NCBI RefSeq assembly: GCF_000308615.1 | Contig: NZ_BAGB01000165.1 | Coordinates: 1-64,000 of the forward strand | Length of the DNA: 64,000 bases | DNA from: Nocardia jiangxiensis NBRC 101359 | GTDB lineage: Bacteria > Actinomycetota > Actinomycetes > Mycobacteriales > Mycobacteriaceae | Reading direction: 5' to 3' | Shown here: piece by piece, positions 45,207 through 53,335 of the stretch | Position numbering within the stretch: the stretch's first letter is position 1 | How the letters are laid out: the number at the start of each line of letters is the position of its first letter | Notes under the pieces: model-generated | What the model saw: only the letters and a program-made list of their open reading frames with translations | What the model was told of the DNA's origin: nothing | The model's database searches: none | Translations under genes and position numbers: made by a program

Positions 45207-46216
45207 TGATATCTGTGGACAGTGCGCTGACGGACATGATGTCCGCGGTGTTCGCTGACTACCGTGAGGGCCATGACAGTCCTACAGTTTGTGATGCAGC
45301 GTTCTGGAACCGCCTGAACGAACTTGGGCTGATCCGACTTACTGGGGATGAGGCGCGAGGGGGCAGCGGCGCGAGTTGGTTGGAGGCTGCCGAACTTCTG
45401 CGGACGGCTACCTACCACGGTGTCCGTGTGCCGCTGGCCGAGCATGACTTGCTGGCATGCTGGTTGCTCGACCAGGTTGGGCTGGAAGTGGACGACGCTC
45501 GCCGTACTGCGTGTGTGCTGGACGGGACCGGAACGGCGACTGATGTTCCGTGGGCGTCATGGTCGGACCGCGTGGTCGTGGCCTGGCGACAAGGCAGTAG
45601 CACGAGAGTTGCCGATGTTGATGGCCGTGACCTCCACATCGTTCCTGGAACGAATATTGCCGGAGAGCCACGCGATCGTGTTTCCGTCGACGTTGCTCGG
45701 CTTTCCGGCGATGTGGCTCCGGATACGCTGATCGATACGCTCTTTCTGCGGGGTGCGCTCGCAAGGAGCGTGCAGATATGCGCGTCCTTCGACCGCATAC
45801 TGGAGTTGGCTGTCGAGCATACGAGAGATCGAGTCCAGTTCGGACGCCCGCTCATGCGGTTTCAGGCGATTCAACATCTCGTCGCGGACATCGCCGCAGA
45901 GACCGCATTGGCACGAGCCACCACCGAATCCGCTGTGGCCGAAGTGGTGCGTTCAGGCTGGGACGATCCGCGGATCGCTTTCCGAATCGCTGTTGCACGC
46001 TCTTGCACAGGCCATGCGGCGTCGGTGGTGGTGCGGAATGCTCACCAGGTACACGGTGCCATCGGCACGACTCGGGAACATCGCCTGCACGAGTTCACGA
46101 CGGGTGCCTTGGCGTGGCGCTCCGACTTCGGGTCGGTCTACCACTGGGACAACCTGCTTAGCGGAACCGCTATGGCAGCTGGGCCACACCGACTGTGGGC
46201 ATATATGTCGTCGTGA
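45206..46216 (+). CDS. Acyl-CoA dehydrogenase, subunit B
   Basis: A 336-residue, shorter acyl-CoA dehydrogenase whose ATG overlaps the stop of subunit A (TGATG). The N-terminal and middle beta-barrel parts are reduced, but the C-terminal helical domain is typical (RDRVQFGRPLMRFQAIQHLV, then HQVHGAIGTTREHRLHEF, which contains a glutamate suited to act as base). Reduced FAD contacts plus a candidate base fit the partner role in an alpha2beta2 enzyme. Confidence 0.75.
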   Translation: MISVDSALTDMMSAVFADYREGHDSPTVCDAAFWNRLNELGLIRLTGDEARGGSGASWLEAAELLRTATYHGVRVPLAEHDLLACWLLDQVGLEVDDARRTACVLDGTGTATDVPWASWSDRVVVAWRQGSSTRVADVDGRDLHIVPGTNIAGEPRDRVSVDVARLSGDVAPDTLIDTLFLRGALARSVQICASFDRILELAVEHTRDRVQFGRPLMRFQAIQHLVADIAAETALARATTESAVAEVVRSGWDDPRIAFRIAVARSCTGHAASVVVRNAHQVHGAIGTTREHRLHEFTTGALAWRSDFGSVYHWDNLLSGTAMAAGPHRLWAYMSS

Positions 46217-46264
46217 TGCCCACCGTGACGTGTCGTAAAGGACTCTCGCAGAAGGATTTTCGCA

Positions 46265-47044
46265 ATGGCAGACCTCGAGTACATCGTCGACGACGGGATC
46301 GCGACAATCCTGCTGAATCGGCCGCATCGGAAGAACGCCTTCACGCTCGAAATGCTCGATACGTGGGCTGAGTGTCTGCGCTCTGCGCGGTCGAACCCCG
46401 CCGTGCGTGTCGTCTTGGTTACCGGTGCCGGCGGAACATTCTGCGCGGGTGTCGATCTGGAAGACTTTTCTAAAATCACCTCAACGCTCGGCCGGCAGGA
46501 AGTCCTGTCGCATCGGGTTCACCGTGTTGCGGCTGCCGCCCTGGAACTCGACAAGCCACTGATCGCGGCGGTGGACGGTGCTGCCGTCGGTGCGGGAATG
46601 GATATGGCGCTTGCCTGCGACATCAGGCTTGCGTCGGATCGAGCGCGCTTCTCGGAAGCGTACGTCCGGGTCGGCCTGATCCCTGGCGATGGCGGTGCCC
46701 ACCTGCTGCCCCGGATCGTCGGCCAGGCTCGAGCTCTCGAATTGTTGTGGACTGGCCGGTTTGTAGACGCCACCGAGGCGCTCGACCTCGGCATCGTCCT
46801 GTCCGTTCACGCACCTGATCAGCTTGCTGAAGAGGCGAATCGGCTGTGCCGTCGTCTTGCCGACAGTCCCCCGGTTGCCGTCCGAGCCATCAAACGTCTT
46901 GTCCGGCAGGGGGAACGAGTCGACTTCATGACTTCGCTCGCTATGGTTGCGGCTGAGCAAGCAGTTGTTCAGTCGACACGGGACTCAGATGAAGCCCGCA
47001 CCGCCTTCCGCGAGAGGCGCGCTCCCATCTTCACAGGCGAATGA
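46265..47044 (+). CDS. Enoyl-CoA hydratase/isomerase 2
   Basis: A 259-residue crotonase with CAGVDLEDF and VDGAAVGAGMDMALACDIRL for the oxyanion hole. By alignment to true hydratases, one active-site glutamate is replaced by aspartate (ASDRARF) and the other by tyrosine (SEAYVRVGL), so an isomerase, hydrolase or retro-Claisen role is as likely as hydration. ATG 46265 has AGAAGGA upstream. Last gene of the GntR-controlled run. Confidence 0.7.
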   Translation: MADLEYIVDDGIATILLNRPHRKNAFTLEMLDTWAECLRSARSNPAVRVVLVTGAGGTFCAGVDLEDFSKITSTLGRQEVLSHRVHRVAAAALELDKPLIAAVDGAAVGAGMDMALACDIRLASDRARFSEAYVRVGLIPGDGGAHLLPRIVGQARALELLWTGRFVDATEALDLGIVLSVHAPDQLAEEANRLCRRLADSPPVAVRAIKRLVRQGERVDFMTSLAMVAAEQAVVQSTRDSDEARTAFRERRAPIFTGE

Positions 47045-47769
47045 TATTGGCTGAGCCTACGAGGATGTCGATCTGATTTGTCACTGCTGACGAAATCGCT
47101 GGCAGCCAGACGGCTTTGGCCCAGTATGTAGGTTCGGCGTCAAGTCCAAGTCGCATCAGGCGCCGCAGCAAGGGGCGGCCCAGGCCATCAGCGCTCTCGA
47201 TCGAACCGGGCTGCTGCAGCCACCTGGGCCAGGGGGCAAGGCGTTGATCGTCGCGATCTGCAAAGGAGATCCCACTCCGCCATGTTGGTGGATCCTGCCG
47301 CAATCCGCCACTTCAGACATGAGGGGGCAACCTTACGTCGAGTTGGAGAAAAACGAGTCGCAGTTCCTTTGAGCTGCAAGCTACTAGACATGTCAACGCA
47401 GGTTAGAGCTTCTGATGTGTACGCGTTCGGGATCGGAGCTGCAGATCGTACAGCTGAACGCTCGGTCACCCGTCCATGTGCCCTTGCTCACGCTTCGATG
47501 GTGGTGTATACATATCAAGTCTGACAAGTCATGACAACCTCATCTTAGGCTCAAAGGGCTTCGGTCCCGGTCGAAGGATGCGGAGGTATGACAAAGACCA
47601 GGAGAGTTGGTATGACCCGATCTGCAAAGGCGCGGCAGTTTGTCTATTCCCGAACAGCTGCCGTTCGCTCCGGGGCAGGCAAAGCGATCCGGTCATCGAT
47701 GTCGGCCAATCACTAATCTGTGGCTCCGCCCAGCCGTCGTTGCCTCGCGGAGCTTGAGTAGGAGTTCCT
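47045..47769. other. Intergenic region without a supported gene
   Basis: About 725 bases. Several short open frames exist on both strands, none with a ribosome-binding site or domain. A weak match to the GntR core (AGTCTGACA at 47518-47526) lies near the right end, in an AT-rich stretch that may hold the promoter of 47770. No repeat or mobile element was recognised. Confidence 0.4.
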
Positions 47770-48330
47770 GTGCCCCTTCGCGTTCTAGAGCCCACCCTCG
47801 CGCTCATACTCGTTGACCTGCAAGCCGGATTGGCTGGGCTGCCAACCGTGCATCCGCTTGACGACATCGTTGCCCGAGCGGCCTCCCTTGCCGATGCTTT
47901 CCGCGCCAAGCATTTGCCTGTGATCTTGGTCAACGCTGCCGGGCAGTCTCCCGGGCGTACAGAGCAGGGCGGCGGCCACGAGATGCCGGACGGTTGGACC
48001 GATTTGTTGCCTGAACTCAACCAGCATCCCGACGACAAGACGGTAACCAAATACACGTGGGGCGCCTTCCACAACACAGACCTCGGAGAGCATCTGGTCG
48101 AGCTCGGTATCACGCAGGTCGTCATCGCCGGCGTCGCGACGAGCATCGGAGTTGATTCGACTGCCCGTCAGGCCCACGAGCATGGCTACAACGTCGTTCT
48201 GGTCGCTGACGCCATGACGGATCTCAGTCATGTCGCCCACGAGAACAGCATCAACAATATCTTTCCCCGGCTCGGGGAAATGACCACTGTCGCCGACCTT
48301 CTCGCTTTGCTCGACCGCACCGGCGGCTAA
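47770..48330 (+). CDS. Isochorismatase-like cysteine-less hydrolase 2
   Basis: A 186-residue isochorismatase-fold protein with the N-terminal aspartate (LALILVDLQAG), the lysine (VTKYTWGAF) and, at the cysteine position, GVATSIGVDST, again without cysteine. The start is GTG 47770, with AGGAG at 47760-47764. It heads a group with an alpha/beta hydrolase, MarR and an MFS exporter. This echoes the MarR - isochorismatase - MFS arrangement at 16.3-19.5 kb. Confidence 0.75.
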   Translation: MPLRVLEPTLALILVDLQAGLAGLPTVHPLDDIVARAASLADAFRAKHLPVILVNAAGQSPGRTEQGGGHEMPDGWTDLLPELNQHPDDKTVTKYTWGAFHNTDLGEHLVELGITQVVIAGVATSIGVDSTARQAHEHGYNVVLVADAMTDLSHVAHENSINNIFPRLGEMTTVADLLALLDRTGG

Positions 48331-48412
48331 CGCCGCGATCATTGAAATCTTCTGTGCGGCAGCATGATCCATTGTGTAGACGTGCAGACTTCCTCCACGA
48401 CAGGAGAACTCT

Positions 48413-49372
48413 ATGCTCTATCCCCTCAGCTTCGAAGTTCGTGACGGCGTCGCCGATACTGAACTGAGCCAGGCCGCATGGGTATTTGTACCTCCGCCTG
48501 GCATCGAGCCGACCGGCACGATGGTTTGTCTGTCCGGTGGGGGATTCGATAAGCACTACTGGCACCTCGAAGTGCCCGGACACCCTGGATACAGCTTCGC
48601 TGAGCATCTCTCCGAGCTGGGCTGGGTGGTAATAGCGCTCGATCACCTCGGCGTCGGCGAGAGCAGCGACCCACCCGGCGGTGCGGTTACGGCAGAGCGG
48701 CTTCGCAACGGCAATAGCGTTGCCGCGGCGCAGATTATCGAGCGGGTTCGGGCGGGCACCCTTGTCGATGGGCTCGGCCCGGTGAAGGGGCCATTCATCG
48801 GGGCTGGACATTCGCTCGGTGCGTTCGTCACGATCCTGGTGCAGGCTGGGTTTCGCACATATGATGCGGTCTGCCTGCTCGGCGCCGGGCTCGACTACTC
48901 GAACCCGTTTGGTGAGATTCAAGGCAACACCCTTGCCGAACGCATGGATGCCAGTGAAGCGATCGGTCGCAAGCGGTTTGGGGTAGCACCCGAAATCCAG
49001 TTCCATCGTCGACCGAGAAAGAACATCCAGCACCTCCTGTACGGATCCGATGTACCAGTGGCCGTGCTGGAGGCGGACGAGGCGGTCAGTTCGCGAGTTC
49101 CCGTTCGGGCTGCGGCCGAGGTCATCGCTCCGGGATTCGGCAGAGACGAAGCTGCAGTCCTCGAGGTGCCGGTGTTCCTCGGCTTCGGTGAAGGATTCTT
49201 CGAACTCACCAGGGACCCGCGCGCTGAGCCGAGTTTTTATCGCGCCTCGCCTGATGTCACCCTGTTTGTGCTGCAGGGCGCTGCGCACTGCCACAACACC
49301 GCTTCGACGCGTGTCCAACTTTGGGATCGTATCTCGAGCTGGGGCAATGCTGTTGCGCATAGTCTCGGTTGA
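48413..49372 (+). CDS. Alpha/beta hydrolase
   Basis: A 319-residue alpha/beta-hydrolase-fold protein. The nucleophile serine is in GAGHSLGAFV (near residue 128), the oxyanion region in CLSGGGFDKHYW, and the histidine in QGAAHCHNTAS near residue 290. ATG 48413 has CAGGAGA at 48401-48407. It is unrelated to the HSL-type copies. The substrate is unknown; an ester or carbon-carbon hydrolase role in the same pathway is possible. Confidence 0.75.
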   Translation: MLYPLSFEVRDGVADTELSQAAWVFVPPPGIEPTGTMVCLSGGGFDKHYWHLEVPGHPGYSFAEHLSELGWVVIALDHLGVGESSDPPGGAVTAERLRNGNSVAAAQIIERVRAGTLVDGLGPVKGPFIGAGHSLGAFVTILVQAGFRTYDAVCLLGAGLDYSNPFGEIQGNTLAERMDASEAIGRKRFGVAPEIQFHRRPRKNIQHLLYGSDVPVAVLEADEAVSSRVPVRAAAEVIAPGFGRDEAAVLEVPVFLGFGEGFFELTRDPRAEPSFYRASPDVTLFVLQGAAHCHNTASTRVQLWDRISSWGNAVAHSLG

Positions 49373-49474
49373 CCGCGCCTCGGGCGAGCAGAAGCACCAG
49401 AGGTCGCGGTCGAGCCGGAGGTGGGTGCACGATATCTCTTGTACCCCAACATTTTTGAGTCGGCTGATCAACTA

Positions 49475-49487
49475 ACAAGATTCTTGT
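49475..49487. promoter_or_regulatory. MarR 3 operator
   Basis: ACAAGA-T-TCTTGT is a perfect 13-base palindrome ending seven bases before the MarR 3 start codon, a typical autoregulatory position. Confidence 0.5.
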
Positions 49488-49494
49488 CGAAGGT

Positions 49495-49935
49495 ATGAGT
49501 AAACCTCTGGTTACGGTGTCTGAATCTGCATGGGAGGTCGCACGTGAGCTGCGTATAACACTGGTCCGGCTGCGGCGCCGGATCCTCGCGACGTCGGATA
49601 ATCAGGAATTGACACCGTCGCAGATGTCAGTTATGAGCCGGTTGACGTGCGGCGACTTTACCGCCAGCGAGATTGCCGCCGCGGAGCGCGTGCGGCCCCA
49701 GGCAATTGGGGTCACGCTGTCGGCACTGGCCGAACGCGGCTTCGTCGATCGCCACCACGATCCGCACGATGGGCGGCGGCAACCGATCTCGCTCAGTAGT
49801 GCTGGGCGTGAATACATGACCAGCCGGGTCAAAGCTGGACAGGAATGGCTCGCGACGGCGATGGAGGAGGAGTATTCGGAAGCCGAGCGGCAGACCATGT
49901 TGCGCGCCCTGGCTCTACTCGAACGGTTTGGGTAA
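49495..49935 (+). CDS. MarR-family regulator 3
   Basis: A 146-residue MarR protein (recognition region FTASEIAAAERVRPQAIGV, wing HDPHDGRRQPISLS). It is more distant from MarR 1 and 2 than they are from each other. A 13-base palindrome precedes the start. The MFS gene begins two bases after its stop, so regulator and exporter are cotranscribed, a frequent arrangement for MarR-controlled efflux. Confidence 0.8.
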   Translation: MSKPLVTVSESAWEVARELRITLVRLRRRILATSDNQELTPSQMSVMSRLTCGDFTASEIAAAERVRPQAIGVTLSALAERGFVDRHHDPHDGRRQPISLSSAGREYMTSRVKAGQEWLATAMEEEYSEAERQTMLRALALLERFG

Positions 49936-49937
49936 GG

Positions 49938-51326
49938 ATGACTTTTCTATTGCGGGTCAATAAGCATGAGGCACCACCAGACCGTTTCGATCGTCGGTTG
50001 TTACCTGCCATGATGCTGAGTTCAGCCTTGAACCCAGTCAATTCATCCATTATTTCGGTTTCGCTGGTACCAATCGGCGTAGCGTTCGGCGCCTCAGCAT
50101 CCGAGACCGCTTGGTTGGTGTCGGCGCTGTACCTGGCAACGGCTGTTGGGCAACCAGTCGTCGGGCGGCTTGTGGATCTGTACGGTCCTCGCTGGATCTA
50201 CCTGGGTGGAACGATGCTGGCCGGCCTCGCTGGCCTATTGGGGGTGCTCGCACCCCAGTTTTGGGTTCTCGTCCTAGCGCGGGTGGTCCTGGGATTCGGT
50301 ACGTGTGCAGGCTATCCCGCATCGATGTACTTGATTCGCAGCGAAGCTGATCGCACAGGGAAGGGCAGCCCTGCGGGCGTTCTCACCGCGTTGGCTGTTG
50401 CCAATCAGACGGTGACGGTTATCGGGCCGACACTGGGTGGCTTGCTCATCCATGTCGGAGGCTGGCGAACGACCTTCGCCGTCAATATTCCACTCGCGCT
50501 TGCATGCTTGGTGCTGGGCGCGCGTAGAATACCGAAAGTCGTTGTTGCCCAACGAAGCACGTTGTCGAGCCTGGACTTTCCAGGCATCGGCCTCTTCACG
50601 GGAATGTTGGTCGCTCTCTTGATCTTCCTGATGAAGCCTCAAGTCGCGCATTGGTATCTACCGGTGATTGCATTGTTGGCAGGTATCGGCTTGATCATCC
50701 GCGAGATGCGCATCGCGCAGCCATTTCTTGATGTTCGGGTTCTCGGTGGAAATCTTCCCCTGGTGGCGACATTTCTGCGAAACCTACTCGCTTGTATGGT
50801 GCTCTACTGTTATCTCTACGGTTTCACACAGTGGCTGGAGCAGGGGCGTGGTCTGAGTGCCGCAGGGGCAGGACTTGTTTTGCTCCCTATGTCATTGACG
50901 GCGATCGGCGTCTCGACCCTCACTGGTCGGCGGCCAGAGATCCGGGCGAAGCTCCTGGTCGGCAGTCTAGGCCAGGTCCTAGTGGCTGTCGTCTTGCTGA
51001 CATTGCACTCTGGTTCGGCGATCTGGCTTCTGGTTGTGGGCTCGATGATCATGGGCATACCTCAAGGGCTGAATACCCTTGCCAACCAAAACGCCCTTTA
51101 CTTACAGGCAGATCCGACGCGGATCGGTTCGTCTGCGGGGCTGCTTCGGACTTCCACCTACTTCGGCGCGATCGGCGCGGCAGCTGCGGGCGGCGCGTTC
51201 CTATCATCGGGTTCCAGCGGGGCTGGTTTGCCGAGTCTTGCAGGATTCATGCTGGTTTCATCGGTAGCACTGGTTCTGTTGACAACACTCGATCGGTCGC
51301 TTGCGCGCCTCGGCCGGTCTCAGTGA
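49938..51326 (+). CDS. 14-helix MFS exporter (DHA2-like)
   Basis: A 462-residue major facilitator with SALNPVNSSIISVSLVPIG in helix 1 and VVLGFGTCAGYPASMYLI in the motif C region. These parts resemble the MFS portion of 16326-18101, but there is no helix-turn-helix tail. ATG 49938 directly follows the MarR 3 stop, with AAGG immediately before it, so translation is probably coupled. Export of a toxic substrate or intermediate under MarR 3 control is inferred. Confidence 0.8.
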   Translation: MTFLLRVNKHEAPPDRFDRRLLPAMMLSSALNPVNSSIISVSLVPIGVAFGASASETAWLVSALYLATAVGQPVVGRLVDLYGPRWIYLGGTMLAGLAGLLGVLAPQFWVLVLARVVLGFGTCAGYPASMYLIRSEADRTGKGSPAGVLTALAVANQTVTVIGPTLGGLLIHVGGWRTTFAVNIPLALACLVLGARRIPKVVVAQRSTLSSLDFPGIGLFTGMLVALLIFLMKPQVAHWYLPVIALLAGIGLIIREMRIAQPFLDVRVLGGNLPLVATFLRNLLACMVLYCYLYGFTQWLEQGRGLSAAGAGLVLLPMSLTAIGVSTLTGRRPEIRAKLLVGSLGQVLVAVVLLTLHSGSAIWLLVVGSMIMGIPQGLNTLANQNALYLQADPTRIGSSAGLLRTSTYFGAIGAAAAGGAFLSSGSSGAGLPSLAGFMLVSSVALVLLTTLDRSLARLGRSQ

Positions 51327-51650
51327 TGGGCCCACAGACCTTCCGCCTAGGGTTCTCGTTCCGCATCAACTCCGAATAGCCTGAGCGACGCCAAGCTTCG
51401 GATTTTCGGCCAAATATCCTCGGATCGTCGCATCGCGACCCTCTCAGCTCAAATGCTCTTCGGTGATCGACGCGCGTATAGACAATCCCCGAGAGGGTGC
51501 GCTCTAGTTCCGTTACGAGAGTGGTGAACTGGGGTCTGGTGCGGCGGCGTCGCCCGTACCTTGGTCCTGGGCTGCAGTCACGACCCAGTAGTTGGTGGGT
51601 GCGTGCTCCAGAGCCGCTGCGCCCGCTCGAAAGCCGGCGTTATCGAGCAA
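51327..51650. other. Intergenic region without a supported gene
   Basis: About 320 bases after the MFS exporter. Open frames here have no ribosome-binding site or domain. It leads into the large stem-loop at 51651-51698. Confidence 0.4.
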
Positions 51651-51698
51651 CCTCCCGATCAGAATCCAGAACGGCTGCCGTTCGTTCTGATCGGGAGG
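51651..51698. terminator. Large two-part stem-loop
   Basis: Outer arms CCTCCCGATCAGAA (51651-51664) and TTCTGATCGGGAGG (51685-51698) are perfect 14-base complements. Inside, GAACGGC-T-GCCGTTC (51669-51683) forms a second perfect hairpin, so nearly the whole 48 bases can pair. GGGGCGCGCCCC (51697-51708) adds a third palindrome. It lies between the MFS exporter and the next promoter. A terminator is the default reading, but no U-tract follows. Confidence 0.5.
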
Positions 51699-51722
51699 GG
51701 CGCGCCCCGTATCTTGTGGGCC

Positions 51723-51752
51723 TTGACACAGTCGAACGATCCTTCGTACTAT
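51723..51752 (+). promoter_or_regulatory. Promoter of the MFS-YrdC pair
   Basis: TTGACA (51723-51728) and TACTAT (51747-51752) are spaced by 18 bases. Its geometry relative to the following GntR-type operator is the same as at the GntR promoter (16 bases from the -10 start to the operator centre). Confidence 0.55.
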
Positions 51753-51753
51753 A

Positions 51754-51772
51754 TAAGATGTCAGACAAACTA
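51754..51772. promoter_or_regulatory. GntR operator 3, before the MFS-YrdC pair
   Basis: TAAGATGTCAGACAAACTA matches the GntR palindrome at 15 of 19 positions, including the full core TGTCAGACAAA. It lies just after a strong promoter for 51969-54109. The leader from here to the start codon is about 200 bases long. Confidence 0.65.
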
Positions 51773-51968
51773 CCAACTCGTGCGGGTCCCCCTGCTCGCG
51801 ATGCGGCTGTTCGAATTTGATCCCTGACAGGTCGGTGCGAGGCGAGAAGCCTGCTCGGACCGGTTCTGTGGTGAACGGTGCGCCCGGCGAATCCTCGAAA
51901 CTGTGGGCTGTCCGGGACCCCGTCACCGTCAAGCTGCTACTCGGCAGCGTTAGAAAATGTAGGTCGAT

Positions 51969-53282
51969 GTGGACTCTTCGAATGCGGGTATCAGCCAACC
52001 TGCGCGGATGTGGTTGGTACCCCAATTGATCTGCTGGTTAGCACTGATTGCCGATGGATATGAGGTTTTCGTCTACGGTGCGACACTGCCGTTGATTATC
52101 CACGAAAAGACGTGGGGGATAACGGCGGCGTCGGCCGGAACTGTCGGGAGTGTATCCCTGGTGGGATTGCTGATCGGGGCCTTTGGAGCCGGAACATTGA
52201 CCGATGTTTTCGGTCGCCGACGACTATTCCTTTTCTCGCTGACATTCTACTCGTTATCGGCACTTTTCTGCGCAGCGGCGGCGAACTTGGCGACGTTCGG
52301 CGCCGCACGTTTCATGACGGGTCTCGGAATCGGCGGAATGATGCCCATCGTTGTCTCCATTGCTTCGGAGTTTGCGCCGCCTCGCTATCGCCATCGCGTT
52401 GTCTGTGCCGTCTTGACCGGTCCGTTCTTCGGTGCAGTTGTGGCATCGTTTGCAGCCCTGGTGCTGCTGCCGCACGGCAGCTTCCGCGCGGTGTACGCCC
52501 TTGGGGCGATTCCGCTGGTAACGGTGTTGCCGATGGCATTCGCTTGGCTTCCCGAGTCCATGTCGTACCTATGGTTGCACCGGCAGGAGCTCGAAGCCGG
52601 CATCGTTGCCAGCAAGTACGGACTCGATGAATCGACGGAGAAGGTCGCCGATGTTCGGCCAGCGCGATCTCCAATCGTTGCGCTGTTCCAGCCGCAATAT
52701 CGGTGGGCCACAATCGGGTTCTGGCTGACCATGGTTATCATACTCCTGATCATTTATGCCACGAGCACCTGGTTGCCACATTTCATGGTGCAGGCCGGCT
52801 TCCCGTTGGGTTCTTCGCTCGAGTTTCTGATGCTCTACAGTGTGAGCTCGATTATCGGCTCGGTGATAGTTTCCTGGATTGCTGAGCGAACCGGTGCGAG
52901 AACGATGATCGTAATAGGATTCTTTCTTTGCGCAGCCGGGTTCGTTCTGATTGCAGGAGCCTCGCGTATCGCGGCTATATGCGCGGTTGTGGTCGCAGGT
53001 TTCGGGACGGCTGCAGTACTGAACCTGATGTTGGACCATATCGCTGGCTTCTACCCCGCGGCCGCTCGTGCAACCGGCGTGGGCTGGGCAAATGGCGTCG
53101 GTCGATTCGGAGCAATTGCCGGGCCCTCGTACGGCGGAATGGTTCTCACGATTTCACATGGGAGCCCGATGATCGCAGCTCTGGGTTTCGCGTTGCCTGC
53201 CATTCTCGGCGGCCTTGTGGTGGGGATTCCCCTCCAACGCAGTCCGCAAAGTGGCAGTGCATCAGCTGCGCCGCAGCGTTGA
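51969..53282 (+). CDS. MFS transporter, aromatic-acid:H+ symporter-like (AAHS)
   Basis: A 437-residue, 12-helix carrier. The AAHS helix-1 motif appears as ADGYEVFVYGATLPLI, followed by TDVFGRRRLFLFSL after helix 2 and SEFAPPRYRH in the loop. The GTG start at 51969 is weakly supported by TAGG upstream; an internal ATG at 52008 is the alternative. Relatives import aromatic acids such as 4-hydroxybenzoate or protocatechuate. The GntR operator upstream ties it to block B catabolism. Confidence 0.8.
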   Translation: MDSSNAGISQPARMWLVPQLICWLALIADGYEVFVYGATLPLIIHEKTWGITAASAGTVGSVSLVGLLIGAFGAGTLTDVFGRRRLFLFSLTFYSLSALFCAAAANLATFGAARFMTGLGIGGMMPIVVSIASEFAPPRYRHRVVCAVLTGPFFGAVVASFAALVLLPHGSFRAVYALGAIPLVTVLPMAFAWLPESMSYLWLHRQELEAGIVASKYGLDESTEKVADVRPARSPIVALFQPQYRWATIGFWLTMVIILLIIYATSTWLPHFMVQAGFPLGSSLEFLMLYSVSSIIGSVIVSWIAERTGARTMIVIGFFLCAAGFVLIAGASRIAAICAVVVAGFGTAAVLNLMLDHIAGFYPAAARATGVGWANGVGRFGAIAGPSYGGMVLTISHGSPMIAALGFALPAILGGLVVGIPLQRSPQSGSASAAPQR

Positions 53283-53335
53283 ATTCATTGTCGCCGACAC
53301 GTAGTCAAAGTACCCTGGGATAGGAGAAGTGTGGT

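Noticed and set aside
2214-47044. Reading the cluster as a steroid/cholesterol degradation locus
   Set aside because: The dehydrogenase pair and thiolase-like/DUF35 pairs resemble that pathway, but no KstR-type regulator, ring-cleavage dioxygenase, Mce import system or 3-ketosteroid dehydrogenase is present.
47031-47303. Minus-strand open frame in the 47.0-47.8 kb gap
   Set aside because: No domain, no start signal and no similarity to window genes.
47518-47526. Fourth GntR operator before the second isochorismatase-like gene
   Set aside because: Only the seven-base core is shared; extended over 19 positions it matches at about 12, too weak to claim.
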